This document shows, piece after piece, positions 10,065 through 19,733 of a stretch of DNA of 64,000 nucleotides. The position numbers and the translations under genes are program-made. Source of the stretch: Sphingomonas sp. PP-CE-3A-406 (GTDB taxonomy: Bacteria; Pseudomonadota; Alphaproteobacteria; Sphingomonadales; Sphingomonadaceae); NCBI RefSeq assembly GCF_003688625.1, contig NZ_RCWY01000002.1, forward strand, positions 682,001 to 746,000. The letters run 5' to 3'. Below the pieces are notes generated by a model. It was not told where the DNA came from and did not search any database. It was given only the letters and a program-made list of their open reading frames with translations. Every line of letters starts with the position of its first letter. Position 1 is the stretch's first letter.

Positions 10065-11306
10065 CTACCGCGCCGCCATCCGCCGCGCGAAATGGACCTC
10101 GACCGCCCGCGTGACGCTCTCCGCGATCCGGTGCCGCCCCTCTTCGCTATCCAGGAACGCCGCATCCTGCGGGTTCGAGATATACCCAGTCTCGAACAGG
10201 ATCGACGGCATGTCGGGCGCCTTCAGCACCATCAGCGACGCCATCCGGTGGAAGTTTGCCTTCAACGGCATCAACGGCCTGGCCTCACGCCCAAGCAACC
10301 GCGCGAAGGTCGCCGACGCATTCATCGTCTCGCGCTGCGTCAGGTCGATCAGGATCGACGACACGTCCGCGGGCGCCTCGCCGAGGTTCACGCCGGAGAT
10401 CACGTCCGCCTTGTTCTCGCGCGCCGCCAGCCGCGCCGCCTCCTTGTCCGACGCCACCTCCGACAACGTGTACGCCGTCGCCCCGGTCGCGTTCTCCGAC
10501 CCAGTGCTGTCACAGTGGATCGAGATGAACAGGTCACCCTTGAGCCGCCGAGCAACCCCATACCGCTCGCGCAAGATCAGATAGCGGTCGTCGTTCCGCG
10601 TCAGCGCCACGCGCACGCGCCCAGACGCCAGCAATTCGTCGCGGATCGCCTTGGCGACCTTCAGCGTCACGTCCTTTTCGCGCAGCCCGTTCGGCCCGAT
10701 CGCGCCCGGATCGACACCGCCGTGCCCCGCATCGATCACCACGAGCGGTCGCGTATCGTCGCCCTGCACGCGCGGCAGTTTCATACCCCGCGCCTTGGGC
10801 GGCACCGGCACCGACACCTTGTACTTGGGCCGCGAGCCTGCGCCGAAATTGAACGGGAAGAAATTCAGCGGCCCGGCGATCCCCGCTTCCGCGAACTGGT
10901 CGTAATCGACCGTGCGCAACGCCAGCGTCAGCTCGCGCCCATCGGAGTCGAACCCGCCATCGGTGACGATCGCCGGCTCGGCCAGATCGAACACCATCCG
11001 CATCCCCGACCGCCCGCTGCGCATCTGCGTGACGCCGGTCACCAGCCCGCGCCCGGCAACCTCGCGGCCCGGAGACGCGCCCGACACGTCGACCGCGATC
11101 TGGCGCGGGCCGGTCAGCACGCGGCTGGCGGCATCGCCGACCGCCTCGTCGAAGCGGATGACGATCCGCCCGTCCCTGATCGCGACGCTCTGCACGGTCG
11201 CCGCCCAGGCGGGGACGCTCGCCAGCCAGCCGGCGATGAGGGCGATGACCGTCAACACCTCGCGTCCTTGCCGTGCGGTCCTGCCGCCGGTCCAGCGAAA
11301 ACCCAT
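10065..11306 (-). CDS. amiC: N-acetylmuramoyl-L-alanine amidase with AMIN domain (AmiC type)
   Basis: Periplasmic zinc amidase that cleaves the peptide stem from MurNAc during cell separation. The product is 413 residues: signal sequence to about residue 35, an AMIN peptidoglycan-targeting domain to about 130, a proline-rich linker, and an Amidase_3 domain from about 187. Zinc ligands and catalytic residues are visible as His195 (DAGHGG), Glu210, His264 (SIHCDS) and Glu372 (FETGYISN). The insertion around 310-345 matches the blocking helix region that EnvC- or NlpD-type activators displace. The ATG at 11306 has an AAAGGGG ribosome binding site; an upstream ATG at 11330 does not. A degenerate EnvC-like gene occurs at 44668. 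Confidence 0.92.
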   Translation of the reverse strand: MGFRWTGGRTARQGREVLTVIALIAGWLASVPAWAATVQSVAIRDGRIVIRFDEAVGDAASRVLTGPRQIAVDVSGASPGREVAGRGLVTGVTQMRSGRSGMRMVFDLAEPAIVTDGGFDSDGRELTLALRTVDYDQFAEAGIAGPLNFFPFNFGAGSRPKYKVSVPVPPKARGMKLPRVQGDDTRPLVVIDAGHGGVDPGAIGPNGLREKDVTLKVAKAIRDELLASGRVRVALTRNDDRYLILRERYGVARRLKGDLFISIHCDSTGSENATGATAYTLSEVASDKEAARLAARENKADVISGVNLGEAPADVSSILIDLTQRETMNASATFARLLGREARPLMPLKANFHRMASLMVLKAPDMPSILFETGYISNPQDAAFLDSEEGRHRIAESVTRAVEVHFARRMAAR

Positions 11307-11846
11307 GCTACACCCCTTTGATCGATACATCCGATCTCTGTGAGCGAGCGATAGCGCCTCGCATCACAAGACGCGGTTGCGCAGTGCGGTTAATTTGCCG
11401 TTTGCCATGTATTTGCCGGCAAGGCTCTGCCGCCCCGGCAAGTCTGCGTCCCCCCGCCCCTAATTCGAGCCGAAACGCCCACGAAAGCGACGGTTCCGGG
11501 GCCAGTTGCGAGATCGGGTATGCAGTGCTAGTCGTGTCGTACAGCCGTGTGTCGCCTGGATTTTACCAGCGACGCGCCGGTCTCGACGCCCGCCAGCGGA
11601 TTCTCGCCGGCGCGGCAATTCAGGTTGACGCTCGAATGACGCATTCCCCCCGCCCCGCACTCCGACCGGCCTTCGCCGACGGACTCGCGGTCGTGCGGGC
11701 GCCGCAGGGAGAGTTCCCGCGGCATGCACTTCGCGCAGAGGCAGTTTCGCATACCATCCGCGAGTCCGGGCGTCCGTGCCCGACCGCACCACCATCAAGC
11801 GCGCGACGGCTGCCGACAGGCCCGGCGCGCGCGCGGAGAATCTATA
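11307..11846. promoter_or_regulatory. 540-bp divergent control region and long leader of rne
   Basis: No gene is supported here. It separates divergent amiC and rne. The rne-proximal part is strongly GC-rich and can fold, for example CGCCCGCCAGCGG against CTCGCCGGCG near 11588-11613. RNase E genes in other bacteria have long structured leaders by which the enzyme limits its own mRNA; that is a plausible role here but is inferred. The last bases, GCGGAGAA and then TCTATA, are the ribosome binding site and spacer for the ATG at 11847. Confidence 0.5.
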
Positions 11847-14801
11847 ATGACAACGCGCATGCTGATCGACGCACGCCACCGGGAAGAGACCCGGATCGCA
11901 GTCGTCAAGGGTAACCGGATCGAGGAATTCGATTTCGAGAGTGCCGAACGCAAGCAGCTCAAGGGCAATATCTACCTCGCCAAGGTCACGCGGGTCGAGC
12001 CGTCGCTCCAGGCGGCGTTCATCGATTACGGCGGCAATCGCCACGGTTTCCTCGCGTTCAGCGAAATCCACCCCGATTACTACCAGATCCCCAAGGAAGA
12101 TCGCGACGCGCTGCTCCGTGAGGAAGCAGAGCACGCCGCCGAGGAAGCAGCCCTTCGCGCCGACTACGACTCGGACGACGAAGAGGGTGACGACGAGGAC
12201 GACATTGAGCGCTTCGAGGACGATGGCGGTGTAGACCCCGACGTCGCAGAAGAACTCGAAGGCAGCGAGTCTGGCGAAGCCCCGCGACGGAAACGCAAGC
12301 CGAGCGCCGACGATGCCGCGGTCGAGGACTTGCGCGAGCGTCGCATGAACCTGCGCCGCCGCTACAAGATCCAGGACGTGATCCATCGCCGCCAGGTGCT
12401 GCTCGTCCAGGTCGTCAAGGAGGAGCGCGGCAACAAGGGCGCGGCGCTGACCACGTACCTGAGCCTCGCCGGTCGCTACTGCGTGCTGATGCCGAACACG
12501 TCGCACGGCGGCGGAATCTCGCGCAAGATCAGCAACGCAGGCGATCGCAAGCGCCTCAAGACGATCATGGCCGACATGCAGCTGCCGCCCTCGATGGGCT
12601 GCATCGTCCGCACCGCGGGCCTCCAGCGCTCGAAAGTCGAGATCAAGCGCGACTTCGATTACCTCGCCCGCCTGTGGGACGGCATCCGCGAAGCCACGCT
12701 CAAGGCGTCGGCCCCCGCGCTCGTCTACGGCGACAGCGACCTGATCAAGCGCGCGATCCGCGACATCTACAACAAGGAAATCGAAGAGGTCATCGTCGAG
12801 GGCGAGGACGGCTATCGCCAGGCGCGCGAGTTCATGCGCCTGCTGATGCCGACGCACGCGCGGCGCATCAAGCATTACGCCGATCCCGTGCCGCTGTTTC
12901 AGCGCGCCGGCGTCGAGGATCAGCTTGCCGCGATGTACCACCCCGTCGTCCAGCTGAAGTCGGGCGGCTACCTCGTCATCAACCCGACCGAGGCACTCGT
13001 CTCGATCGACATCAACTCGGGCCGCTCGACGCGCGAGCATTCGATCGAACAGACCGCGACCGCGACCAACCTCGAGGCCGCCCAGGAAATCGGCCGCCAG
13101 CTCCGCCTGCGCGACATGGCCGGGCTCGTCGTCATCGACTTCATCGACATGGATAACAATTCCAACGTCCGTAAGGTCGAGAAGGCGATGAAGGAGGCGC
13201 TCAAGAACGATCGCGCGCGCATCCAGATCGGTCGCATCTCGTCGTTCGGCCTGATGGAAATGAGCCGCCAGCGCCTCCGCACCGGCGTGCTCGAAGCGTC
13301 GACCCGCGCCTGCCCGCATTGCGAGGGCACCGGCCTGGTCCGCACCGCATCGTCGTCGGGCATCTCGGCACTCCGCCTGATCGAGGACGAGGCCGCACGC
13401 GGTCGCGGTTCGCTGCTCACCCTGCGCGCGAGCCAGGAAGCGGCGGTCTACATCCTCAACCGCAAGCGTGCCGACATCGCCGAGATCGAGGATCGCTACG
13501 GCGTGATCGTCGAGATCATCCCCGGCCAGGACGAGGAAGGCGCGCACATGACGGTCGAGGCCAGCGGCCCGCCGCCCGCGCATGCGCCGAAGTTCGTGCA
13601 GATCATCGAGGAAGACGAGGACGACCTCCCCGAGGAGATCGAGGAAGAGATCGAGGAAGAGGAAGTCGAGGAGGCCGAAGCCGAGCAGCCGCGTCGTCGT
13701 GAGGGCGGTCGCGAAGGTAACGGCGAGCAGCGTGCGCCCCGTGAGGCTCGCGATGCGGACGGTGAAGGCGGCAAGAAGCGTCGTCGTCGCCGCGGTCGTC
13801 GCGGTCGTGCACGTCCCGGTGAGGAAGGTGCAGCAGAGGGCGTCAACGAGGACGGTACGTTCGAGGACGCCGACACCAACGTCGAGGAAATCGACGAGGT
13901 CGAGGGCGACATCGTCGAAGTCGGCGGTGGCGAAATGGTCTCGGCTGGTGCGCCATCCGAGCAGGCCAATGGCGCAGAGGGCGAAGGTCGTCGTCGTCGC
14001 GGTCGTCGGGGACGTCGTGGCGGTCGCCGCAACGAGCAGGGCGCCGAGAACGGCCAGTCGGTCGCCGTCAGCAGCGTCGACGATGCCCAGCTGATCGCCG
14101 AGGCTCCAGAAGCGGAAGCGTACGAGCCGGTCGAGTCGACCTATGCCGAGCCGCCTTACGAGCCAGCGTTCGAGCCGGTCGTCGAGGAAGCCCCGGTGGC
14201 GGAAGTCGCCGAGGGTCCGAAGATGCGCCGTCGTCCGCGTGCCCGTGCGGCAGCCGCAGCGGCGAACATCGCCGAGGCGGTCGCCGATGCAGCCCCCAAG
14301 GCTCGCCGTGGCCGCAAGCCACGCGCGGTCGAGGCGGACGCCGAGACGGTTGCACCGGAGCCAGTGGTTCCGGCGCCGATCGCTCCGGAGCCCGTCGCTG
14401 CCGAGCCGGCTGCACCGAAGCCCGGTCGTCGCCGTCGCGAAGCGGTCGCAGAGGCCACGATGGACGAGGTGAGCGCAACGCCCGCCGAGACCATCGAAGC
14501 GTCGGCGCCCAAGCCCAAGCGTGCGCGTCGCAAGGCGTCGGACGCGGTGGTCGAAGCCCCGGTAGTCGAGGAAGCGCCCCCCAAGGTCGCCAAGCCCCGC
14601 GGTCGCCCGCGGAAAGCAGCGGTGGTCGACGCCGGCGATGCCGCCCCGACCAGCGAACCCCTCGCCGAGCCGATCGCGACCACCCCGCCCAAGGCCGAAG
14701 TCCAGCCCCAGGACGTCGCGCCCCCCCGTACCGACGACGGCGCCAACGACGACCCCGACGGCGCCCCCCGCCGCGGCTGGTGGCAGCGCACCTTCGGCTA
14801 A
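11847..14801 (+). CDS. rne: Ribonuclease E (Rne/Rng family)
   Basis: Endoribonuclease that starts mRNA decay and processes rRNA and tRNA; it is the scaffold of the degradosome. The product is 984 residues. An S1 RNA-binding domain (about 35-80 plus a later part) is split by an acidic insertion of about 85 residues (roughly 80-165, many Asp/Glu). This is why the catalytic Asp388 and Asp431 sit 85 residues later than E. coli Asp303 and Asp346. The Zn-link is CPHCEGTG with Cys489 and Cys492. From about 590 on, the protein is disordered, with acidic stretches, two Arg-rich blocks and Pro/Ala-rich repeats, and it ends GWWQRTFG, a typical alphaproteobacterial end. The start is fixed by the GGAGAA site and by homology. 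Confidence 0.96.
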   Translation: MTTRMLIDARHREETRIAVVKGNRIEEFDFESAERKQLKGNIYLAKVTRVEPSLQAAFIDYGGNRHGFLAFSEIHPDYYQIPKEDRDALLREEAEHAAEEAALRADYDSDDEEGDDEDDIERFEDDGGVDPDVAEELEGSESGEAPRRKRKPSADDAAVEDLRERRMNLRRRYKIQDVIHRRQVLLVQVVKEERGNKGAALTTYLSLAGRYCVLMPNTSHGGGISRKISNAGDRKRLKTIMADMQLPPSMGCIVRTAGLQRSKVEIKRDFDYLARLWDGIREATLKASAPALVYGDSDLIKRAIRDIYNKEIEEVIVEGEDGYRQAREFMRLLMPTHARRIKHYADPVPLFQRAGVEDQLAAMYHPVVQLKSGGYLVINPTEALVSIDINSGRSTREHSIEQTATATNLEAAQEIGRQLRLRDMAGLVVIDFIDMDNNSNVRKVEKAMKEALKNDRARIQIGRISSFGLMEMSRQRLRTGVLEASTRACPHCEGTGLVRTASSSGISALRLIEDEAARGRGSLLTLRASQEAAVYILNRKRADIAEIEDRYGVIVEIIPGQDEEGAHMTVEASGPPPAHAPKFVQIIEEDEDDLPEEIEEEIEEEEVEEAEAEQPRRREGGREGNGEQRAPREARDADGEGGKKRRRRRGRRGRARPGEEGAAEGVNEDGTFEDADTNVEEIDEVEGDIVEVGGGEMVSAGAPSEQANGAEGEGRRRRGRRGRRGGRRNEQGAENGQSVAVSSVDDAQLIAEAPEAEAYEPVESTYAEPPYEPAFEPVVEEAPVAEVAEGPKMRRRPRARAAAAAANIAEAVADAAPKARRGRKPRAVEADAETVAPEPVVPAPIAPEPVAAEPAAPKPGRRRREAVAEATMDEVSATPAETIEASAPKPKRARRKASDAVVEAPVVEEAPPKVAKPRGRPRKAAVVDAGDAAPTSEPLAEPIATTPPKAEVQPQDVAPPRTDDGANDDPDGAPRRGWWQRTFG

Positions 14802-14822
14802 CGCCGGACGCCGTGACGAAGG

Positions 14823-14854
14823 AAACGGGCGCGACCGAAAGGCCGCGCCCGTTT
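14823..14854 (+). terminator. Intrinsic terminator of rne
   Basis: Begins 21 nt after the rne stop. The stem AAACGGGCGCG/CGCGCCCGTTT encloses a 10-nt loop and is followed by a T-rich tail (TTTTCGTTTGT). This is the most convincing Rho-independent terminator in the window. Confidence 0.85.
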
Positions 14855-14947
14855 TCGTTTGTAGGGGGCGGGAGGGGCGTGAGACCGCACGCTATCCGTC
14901 ACCATCCAAAGCTTCCCGTGGTAACGGCGAACGGCAAAAAGCTTGTA

Positions 14948-15000
14948 TCCCCGCGAAGGCGGGGACCCAGACTGGGCACCCGCCTTCGCGGGTGAACAAG
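14948..15000. repeat. Intergenic palindromic repeat, family B, copy 3
   Basis: Hairpin with arms CCCCGCGAAGGCGGGG and CCCGCCTTCGCGGG around ACCCAGACTGGGC. It is in the 740-bp gap between rne and the M48 protease gene, followed by repeats of families A and D. I see no gene in that gap. Confidence 0.83.
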
Positions 15001-15067
15001 CCACGGGGGCAGCCCGGGGTTTGTGTTCCAGCCCCGTAGTGAGGCACGCCGAATTCCCCCCACCCAC

Positions 15068-15174
15068 CACCACCCCGGCGAAGGCCGGGGCCCAATTGGA
15101 AAGGTGGCAATAACGAAGCGCCACCCTCAGTTAGCCCGGTCCCCCAATTGGGCCCCGGCCTTCGCCGGGGTGGT
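15068..15174. repeat. Intergenic palindromic repeat, family A, copy 2
   Basis: Same arms as the other family A copies (CACCCCGGCGAAGGCCGGGG and its inverse), but the asymmetric centre is in the opposite orientation to the copy at 31275. It lies between rne and the M48 gene. Confidence 0.87.
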
Positions 15175-15248
15175 AGCTATTCCGCGGCACCGTCTCGAAC
15201 GCGTCCTCATGCCACTCCAAACCGCAACCCACACCCCAAACCAAAACC

Positions 15249-15333
15249 CGTCACCCCAGCGAAAGCTGGGGTATCCCACGTGGCACGCGACACCCGCCAA
15301 ACCATGAGATCCCAGCTTCCGCTGGAATGACGG
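15249..15333. repeat. Intergenic hairpin repeat, family D, copy 1
   Basis: Begins CGTCACCCCAGCGAAAGCTG and ends CAGCTTCCGCTGGAATGACG, giving an outer CGTCA/TGACG pairing and internal CCCAGC/GCTGGG hairpins. Family members at 17621, 24729 and 44518 share the outer GTCAT or GTCAC ends. Confidence 0.7.
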
Positions 15334-15387
15334 TCGGAGAGAAACGAGCACCACGCCCCCCAGCGACCCAACACCCCCCGCAAACCC

Positions 15388-15484
15388 CTGTCCTACACCC
15401 CCAAACCCTGCTCCCCTCCCCCAATGCCACACTCCCACCAACCGCAAAACAGCTCCCAGCGTCTGCACTTCCTATACTTCACTC
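15388..15484 (+). promoter_or_regulatory. Two-part conserved upstream element, copy 1 (before M48 protease gene)
   Basis: Part 1 is CTGTCCTACAC at 15388-15398. Part 2, at 15444-15484, contains GCTCCCAGCGTCTGCACTT and CTATACTTCACTC. Part 2 matches the copy at 35203-35243 in 37 of 41 positions. The element ends 61 nt before the ATG of the M48 gene and has the same orientation as that gene. Its role is unknown; candidates are a protein-binding site, a leader RNA or a small mobile repeat. Confidence 0.7.
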
Positions 15485-15545
15485 CATCGCACGCCCGACC
15501 GCACGACCATTGCCCCCCCGCCCCCAATCGACGATACCCCGTAAA

Positions 15546-16901
15546 ATGAAGCGCTTCGTAGCCGCCGCAGCCACCGCCCTCCTCCTCTGGACGACGCCCC
15601 TCCAGGCCCAGTCGATCCTCCGCGACGCCGAGACCGAAACCATGTTCGCGGAGATGTCCAACCCGCTGATCAAGGCGGCCGGGCTCTCGACGCGCGACGT
15701 GAAGGTCGTCCTCATCAACGACGAGTCGATCAACGCCTTCGTCGCCGGCGGCCAGACCGTCTACGTCCACTCGGGCCTGATCCAGGCTGCCGACAACGCC
15801 AACGAAGTCCAGGGCGTCATCGCGCACGAGCTCGGCCACATCGCCGACGGCCACGTCGTCCTCGCCGACCGCGGCACCAAGCCGGCAATGGGCATGTACC
15901 TGCTCTCGATGGTCCTCGGCCTAGCCGCGATGGCGGCCGGCAGCGGCGAAGCAGGCGCCGGCATCATGGCGGCGGGCCAGCAGGCGGCGATGGGCAGCTA
16001 TCTCTCGTTCAGCCGCGTCCAGGAATCCACCGCCGACGCGACCGGCGCGAAATTCCTCCGCGAGGCCAACGTCTCAGGCCGCGGCATGCTGAGCTTCTTC
16101 AAGAAATTGCAGCAGCAGGAATATCGCTTCGGCACCGCCAACATCGATCCCTTCATGCAGTCGCACCCGCTCTCGGGCGAGCGCGTCGCGACGCTCACCG
16201 CCGACCTGCAAGCCTCGCCCGCCTGGGCCAACAAACCCGACGCCGCGCTGGAAGAACGCTTCCGCCGCGTGAAGGCCAAACTCGCCGGCTACGTCATGCC
16301 CGCCGATCAGACGCTGCAAGCCTACCCGCCCTCGAACCAGTCGATCTACGCCCACTACGCCCGCGCCTACGCGTATCACAAAGCCGGCTACCCCGACAAA
16401 GCAGACGCCGAGGCCAACGCACTGGTGAAGGCCGAGCCCACCGACCCGTATTTCCTCGAGATCAAGGGTCAGATTTTGCTCGAAGCGGGCAAGCCGACCG
16501 AGTCGCTGGTCCCTCTACGCGAAGCCACGGAGGGTTCTCGCAACAACCCGCTAATCGCCACGACCTTCGGCCACGCGCTGATCGCGACCGAGAACAAGGC
16601 GAACTACCCCGAGGCCACCAGGGTCCTGCGCACCGCAGTCGGCCGCGACGACCAGAACCCGTTCGCCTGGATGCAGCTCGGCACCGTCTACGAACTGACC
16701 GGCGATACCGCGCGCGCCGCGCTCGCCACCGCCGAGCGCGCCAGCATGGGCGGCGACATGCGGACCGCCTCGGCGAGCGCGCAGTATGCGCTGGCGAACA
16801 TCCCGGCGAACACCACCGACTGGATCCGCGCACAGGATATCGCGATGGCCGCGCAGAACGAGATGGACGACAATCCCAAGCAGTATAAGCGCCGCAAATG
16901 A
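15546..16901 (+). CDS. M48 family metalloprotease with C-terminal TPR domain (BepA-like)
   Basis: Periplasmic zinc protease, probably in outer-membrane protein quality control like E. coli BepA (YfgC). The product is 451 residues. A signal peptide is cut near residue 21 (WTTPLQA-QS). The zinc motif is HELGH at 94-98, with the third ligand region around SADATGAKF or ESTADATGAKF. TPR-like helices fill about 260-430. The ATG at 15546 is chosen because it begins the signal peptide; the frame is open for 219 nt further upstream, but that stretch is repeat DNA. The stop overlaps the following DsbA-like gene by ATGA. Confidence 0.92.
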   Translation: MKRFVAAAATALLLWTTPLQAQSILRDAETETMFAEMSNPLIKAAGLSTRDVKVVLINDESINAFVAGGQTVYVHSGLIQAADNANEVQGVIAHELGHIADGHVVLADRGTKPAMGMYLLSMVLGLAAMAAGSGEAGAGIMAAGQQAAMGSYLSFSRVQESTADATGAKFLREANVSGRGMLSFFKKLQQQEYRFGTANIDPFMQSHPLSGERVATLTADLQASPAWANKPDAALEERFRRVKAKLAGYVMPADQTLQAYPPSNQSIYAHYARAYAYHKAGYPDKADAEANALVKAEPTDPYFLEIKGQILLEAGKPTESLVPLREATEGSRNNPLIATTFGHALIATENKANYPEATRVLRTAVGRDDQNPFAWMQLGTVYELTGDTARAALATAERASMGGDMRTASASAQYALANIPANTTDWIRAQDIAMAAQNEMDDNPKQYKRRK

Positions 16902-17608
16902 GCAAACTTACATTCCCGGCGATCGCTATTGCCGGCGCCGTCATCGGAGGCCTCGCGGTCTGGGGCTTTGACCGCCAGGGCGGCGGCGTCGAGCGCGCGC
17001 AGGTCGAATCCATCGTCCACGACTACGTCCTCGCGCACCCCGAAATCCTCCCCGAAGCAATGGAGAAACTCCGCGACCGCGAGTCCGGCAAGACCGTCAC
17101 CGCCAACCGCGACGCGATCGTCACCCCGTTCGGCAGCGCCTGGGCCGGCAACCCCAAGGGTGACGTCACGCTCGTCGAGTATTTCGACTATAATTGCGGA
17201 TACTGCCGCGCGAGCCTGCCGATGATCGCCAAGCTGATCGCCGCCGACCCCAAGGTCCGCGTGGTCTTCCGCGAACTCCCGATCCTCAGCGCCGAAAGCC
17301 GCATCGCCGCGCGCGCGAGTCTTGCCGCCGCACAACAGGGCAAGTTCGCCACCTTCCACGACGCGCTCTACGCCGGCGGCCCGGTCAGTGACGCCTCGAT
17401 CGCCGCGGCTGCGGGCAAAGCCGGGGTCGACACGACGCAAGCGAGCTTCACCAAGACCGCCGACGCCGAGATCGCCAAGAACATGGAAACCGCCGCCAAA
17501 CTCGGCATGACCGGCACGCCAAGCTGGGTGGTCGGCGACCGGGTCCTGTCCGGCGCGTTGCCGCTCGAAGACCTCGAGAAAGCGGTAGCTGCAGCGCGAG
17601 CGGGCTAA
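16898..17608 (+). CDS. DsbA family thiol-disulfide protein (N-terminally anchored)
   Basis: Periplasmic thioredoxin-fold protein of 236 residues with a hydrophobic N-terminus (residues 5-24) that anchors or exports it. The redox motif is Cys100-Gly-Tyr-Cys103, and the cis-proline loop is TGTPSWVV near 205-210. A helical segment before the fold (DYVLAHPEILPEAMEKL) is like the ScsC/BdbD type. It overlaps the M48 gene by four bases, so production of protease and oxidoreductase is probably coupled. Oxidase or isomerase activity cannot be told apart from sequence. Confidence 0.9.
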   Translation: MSKLTFPAIAIAGAVIGGLAVWGFDRQGGGVERAQVESIVHDYVLAHPEILPEAMEKLRDRESGKTVTANRDAIVTPFGSAWAGNPKGDVTLVEYFDYNCGYCRASLPMIAKLIAADPKVRVVFRELPILSAESRIAARASLAAAQQGKFATFHDALYAGGPVSDASIAAAAGKAGVDTTQASFTKTADAEIAKNMETAAKLGMTGTPSWVVGDRVLSGALPLEDLEKAVAAARAG

Positions 17609-17620
17609 TCCCACCCACTC

Positions 17621-17705
17621 CCGTCATCCTGACGAAAGTCAGGATCCAGAGCCACAATCGGAACGCGCATGGCTCTGGATCCTGGGTCGAGCCCAGGATG
17701 ACGGG
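17621..17705. repeat. Intergenic hairpin repeat, family D, copy 2
   Basis: Begins CCGTCATCCTGACGAAAGTC and ends GCCCAGGATGACGG; the middle has GGATCCAGAGCCA against TGGCTCTGGATCC. It lies between the DsbA-like gene and the ABC transporter, both on the plus strand, and may end the upstream transcript. Confidence 0.8.
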
Positions 17706-17775
17706 ATTTGGGCAGCCCGCCCCCTATCAATAGGCACGTGCCACCCCCATCTTCCCCTCACAAAAAGGGGTGCCA

Positions 17776-18705
17776 ATGACCGAACCGATCCTGTCCATCG
17801 CGGGCGTCACGAAAACCTACAAGAGCGGCACCACAGCCCTCCACCCCGTCGACCTCGACATCCAGAAAGGCGAGATCTTCGCCCTCCTCGGCCCCAACGG
17901 CGCCGGCAAGACGACGCTCATCAGCATCATCTGCGGCATCGTCACGCCGTCCGCCGGCACGATCAAGGTTGCCGGCTACGACGCGATCCGCGACTATAAG
18001 CAGGCGCGCAGCCGCATCGGCCTCGTCCCGCAGGAACTCAACGTCGACATGTTCGAGACGGTACTCGCCACCGTCACCTTCAGCCGCCGCCTGTTCGGCC
18101 GCTCGGGCCACAGCGCGTACATCGAACAGGTGCTCCGCGACCTCTCGCTCTGGGACAAGCGCGACGCGAAGATCCGCGAACTTTCGGGCGGGATGAAGCG
18201 CCGCGTGCTGATCGCGAAAGCGCTCGCGCACGAACCCGAAATCCTGTTCCTCGACGAGCCCACCGCGGGCGTCGACGTGGCGCTGCGTCGCGACATGTGG
18301 AAGCTCGTCCACCGCCTGCGCGAAGGCGGCACGACGATCATCCTGACGACGCATTACATCGAGGAGGCCGAGGAAATGGCCGACCGCGTCGGCGTCATCA
18401 ACAAGGGCAAGTTGCTCCTCGTCGACGACAAGGCATCGCTGATGAAGAAGCTCGGCAAGCGCGAACTCGACATCGCGCTTCAGGACCCGATGACGACGAT
18501 TCCCGCCGACCTCGCAGAGTGGGACCTGTCGCTGGAAGACGACGGCAAGCGCCTCCGCTACGTGTTCGACGCACAGGCCGACCACACCGGCATCCCGTCG
18601 CTGCTGCGCAAACTCAGCGAACTCGGCATCGGCTTCAAGGACCTCGAAACCAGCAAATCGAGCCTCGAAGACATCTTCGTCGATCTCGTCGGAGAACGCG
18701 CATGA
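17776..18705 (+). CDS. ABC-2 type transporter, ATP-binding protein
   Basis: Cytoplasmic ATPase subunit of an exporter, 309 residues. Walker A is GPNGAGKTT at 39-47, signature LSGGMKRR, Walker [13 protein letters not shown], and the H-loop histidine is in [16 protein letters not shown]. The C-terminal 80 residues are the extra domain typical of the drug- or polysaccharide-type (YadG-like) ABC-2 family. The ATG at 17776 follows AAAAAGGGG. It overlaps the permease gene by four bases (ATGA). The substrate is unknown. Confidence 0.93.
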   Translation: MTEPILSIAGVTKTYKSGTTALHPVDLDIQKGEIFALLGPNGAGKTTLISIICGIVTPSAGTIKVAGYDAIRDYKQARSRIGLVPQELNVDMFETVLATVTFSRRLFGRSGHSAYIEQVLRDLSLWDKRDAKIRELSGGMKRRVLIAKALAHEPEILFLDEPTAGVDVALRRDMWKLVHRLREGGTTIILTTHYIEEAEEMADRVGVINKGKLLLVDDKASLMKKLGKRELDIALQDPMTTIPADLAEWDLSLEDDGKRLRYVFDAQADHTGIPSLLRKLSELGIGFKDLETSKSSLEDIFVDLVGERA

Positions 18706-19463
18706 ATACCCACGGCATCTGGGCGATCTATCGCTTCGAAATGGCGCGCGCGCTGCGCACCCTGTGGCAGAGCCTGGTCACGCCCGTCCTCACCACCTCG
18801 CTGTATTTCATCGTCTTTGGCGGCGCGATCGGCAGTCGCATGCAACAAGTCGGCGGCGTCGGCTACGGCAGCTTCATCGTCCCCGGCCTGATCATGCTGT
18901 CGCTGCTCACGCAGAGCATCTCGAACGCGTCGATCGGCATCTACTTCCCGAAGTTCACCGGCACGATCTACGAGCTGTTGTCGGCGCCCGTCTCGGCGAT
19001 GGAGATGGTGATCGGCTATGTCGGCGCGGCGACCACCAAGTCGGTGATCCTCGGGCTGATCATCCTCGCGACCGCGTCGTTTTTCGTGCCGCTCCGGATC
19101 GAGCATCCGTTCGCGATGATCGCGTTCCTGATCCTCACCGCGGTCGCGTTCAGCCTGTTCGGGTTCATCATCGGCGTCTGGGCCAACGGCTTCGAGCAGC
19201 TGAACTTCGTCCCCGCGCTGCTGATCACGCCGCTGACGTTCCTGGGCGGCGCGTTCTACTCGATCGACATGCTGCCCCAGCCGTGGCGCACGTTCAGCCT
19301 GTTCAACCCGGTCGTCTACCTGGTGAGCGGTTTCCGCTGGAGCTTCTTCGGGGTCGGCGATGTCGCGGTCGGGGTGAGCTTGGCGGTTACGGCCGGTTTC
19401 CTGGCGGCATGCCTGATCGCGATCGCGTGGATCTTCAAAACCGGCTGGCGGATGAAGAACTGA
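18702..19463 (+). CDS. ABC-2 type transporter, permease
   Basis: Integral membrane subunit of 253 residues with six predicted helices, belonging to the ABC-2 (YadH-like) permease family. Visible family segments are [21 protein letters not shown] at the N-terminus in outline, [19 protein letters not shown], and [13 protein letters not shown] near the C-terminus. It is translationally coupled to the ATPase gene and converges on glpX across a repeat-filled gap. Confidence 0.93.
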   Translation: MNTHGIWAIYRFEMARALRTLWQSLVTPVLTTSLYFIVFGGAIGSRMQQVGGVGYGSFIVPGLIMLSLLTQSISNASIGIYFPKFTGTIYELLSAPVSAMEMVIGYVGAATTKSVILGLIILATASFFVPLRIEHPFAMIAFLILTAVAFSLFGFIIGVWANGFEQLNFVPALLITPLTFLGGAFYSIDMLPQPWRTFSLFNPVVYLVSGFRWSFFGVGDVAVGVSLAVTAGFLAACLIAIAWIFKTGWRMKN

Positions 19464-19508
19464 TCGGGTGGAGGCTGACCACGTCGGTAGCGTAAGTTCA
19501 GTCGCCCT

Positions 19509-19562
19509 TGTTCTCCCGCGAAGGCGGGAGCCCAGTCTGGGTCCCCGCCTTCGCGGGGAAAC
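19509..19562. repeat. Intergenic palindromic repeat, family B, copy 4
   Basis: TTCTCCCGCGAAGGCGGGAG paired with CCCGCCTTCGCGGGGAA around CCCAGTCTGGGT. It stands 33 bp from family A copy 3, between the convergent permease and glpX genes. Confidence 0.85.
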
Positions 19563-19595
19563 ATTCTTTGGGAGCGCTCTGAGCTAAATCGAAGG

Positions 19596-19703
19596 CACCA
19601 CCCCGGCGAAGGCCGGGGCCCAGTTGGGGAACGTTGCTGACGAAGGGCAACGCTCCGTTACTGCGACCTTTCCAATTGGGCCCCGGCCTTCGCCGGGGTG
19701 GTG
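19596..19703. repeat. Intergenic palindromic repeat, family A, copy 3
   Basis: Arms CACCCCGGCGAAGGCCGGGG and inverse; the centre (GGGGAACGTTGCTGACG, later CGCTCCGTTACTGCGACC) is closely related to the copy at 31275. Confidence 0.88.
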
Positions 19704-19733
19704 CTTCCTTTCTGACCGGGAGCGTCGCCCAAA

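Noticed and set aside
15327..15545. Longer N-terminus for the M48 protease
   Set aside because: It would place Pro/Thr-rich repeat-derived residues before a normal signal peptide.
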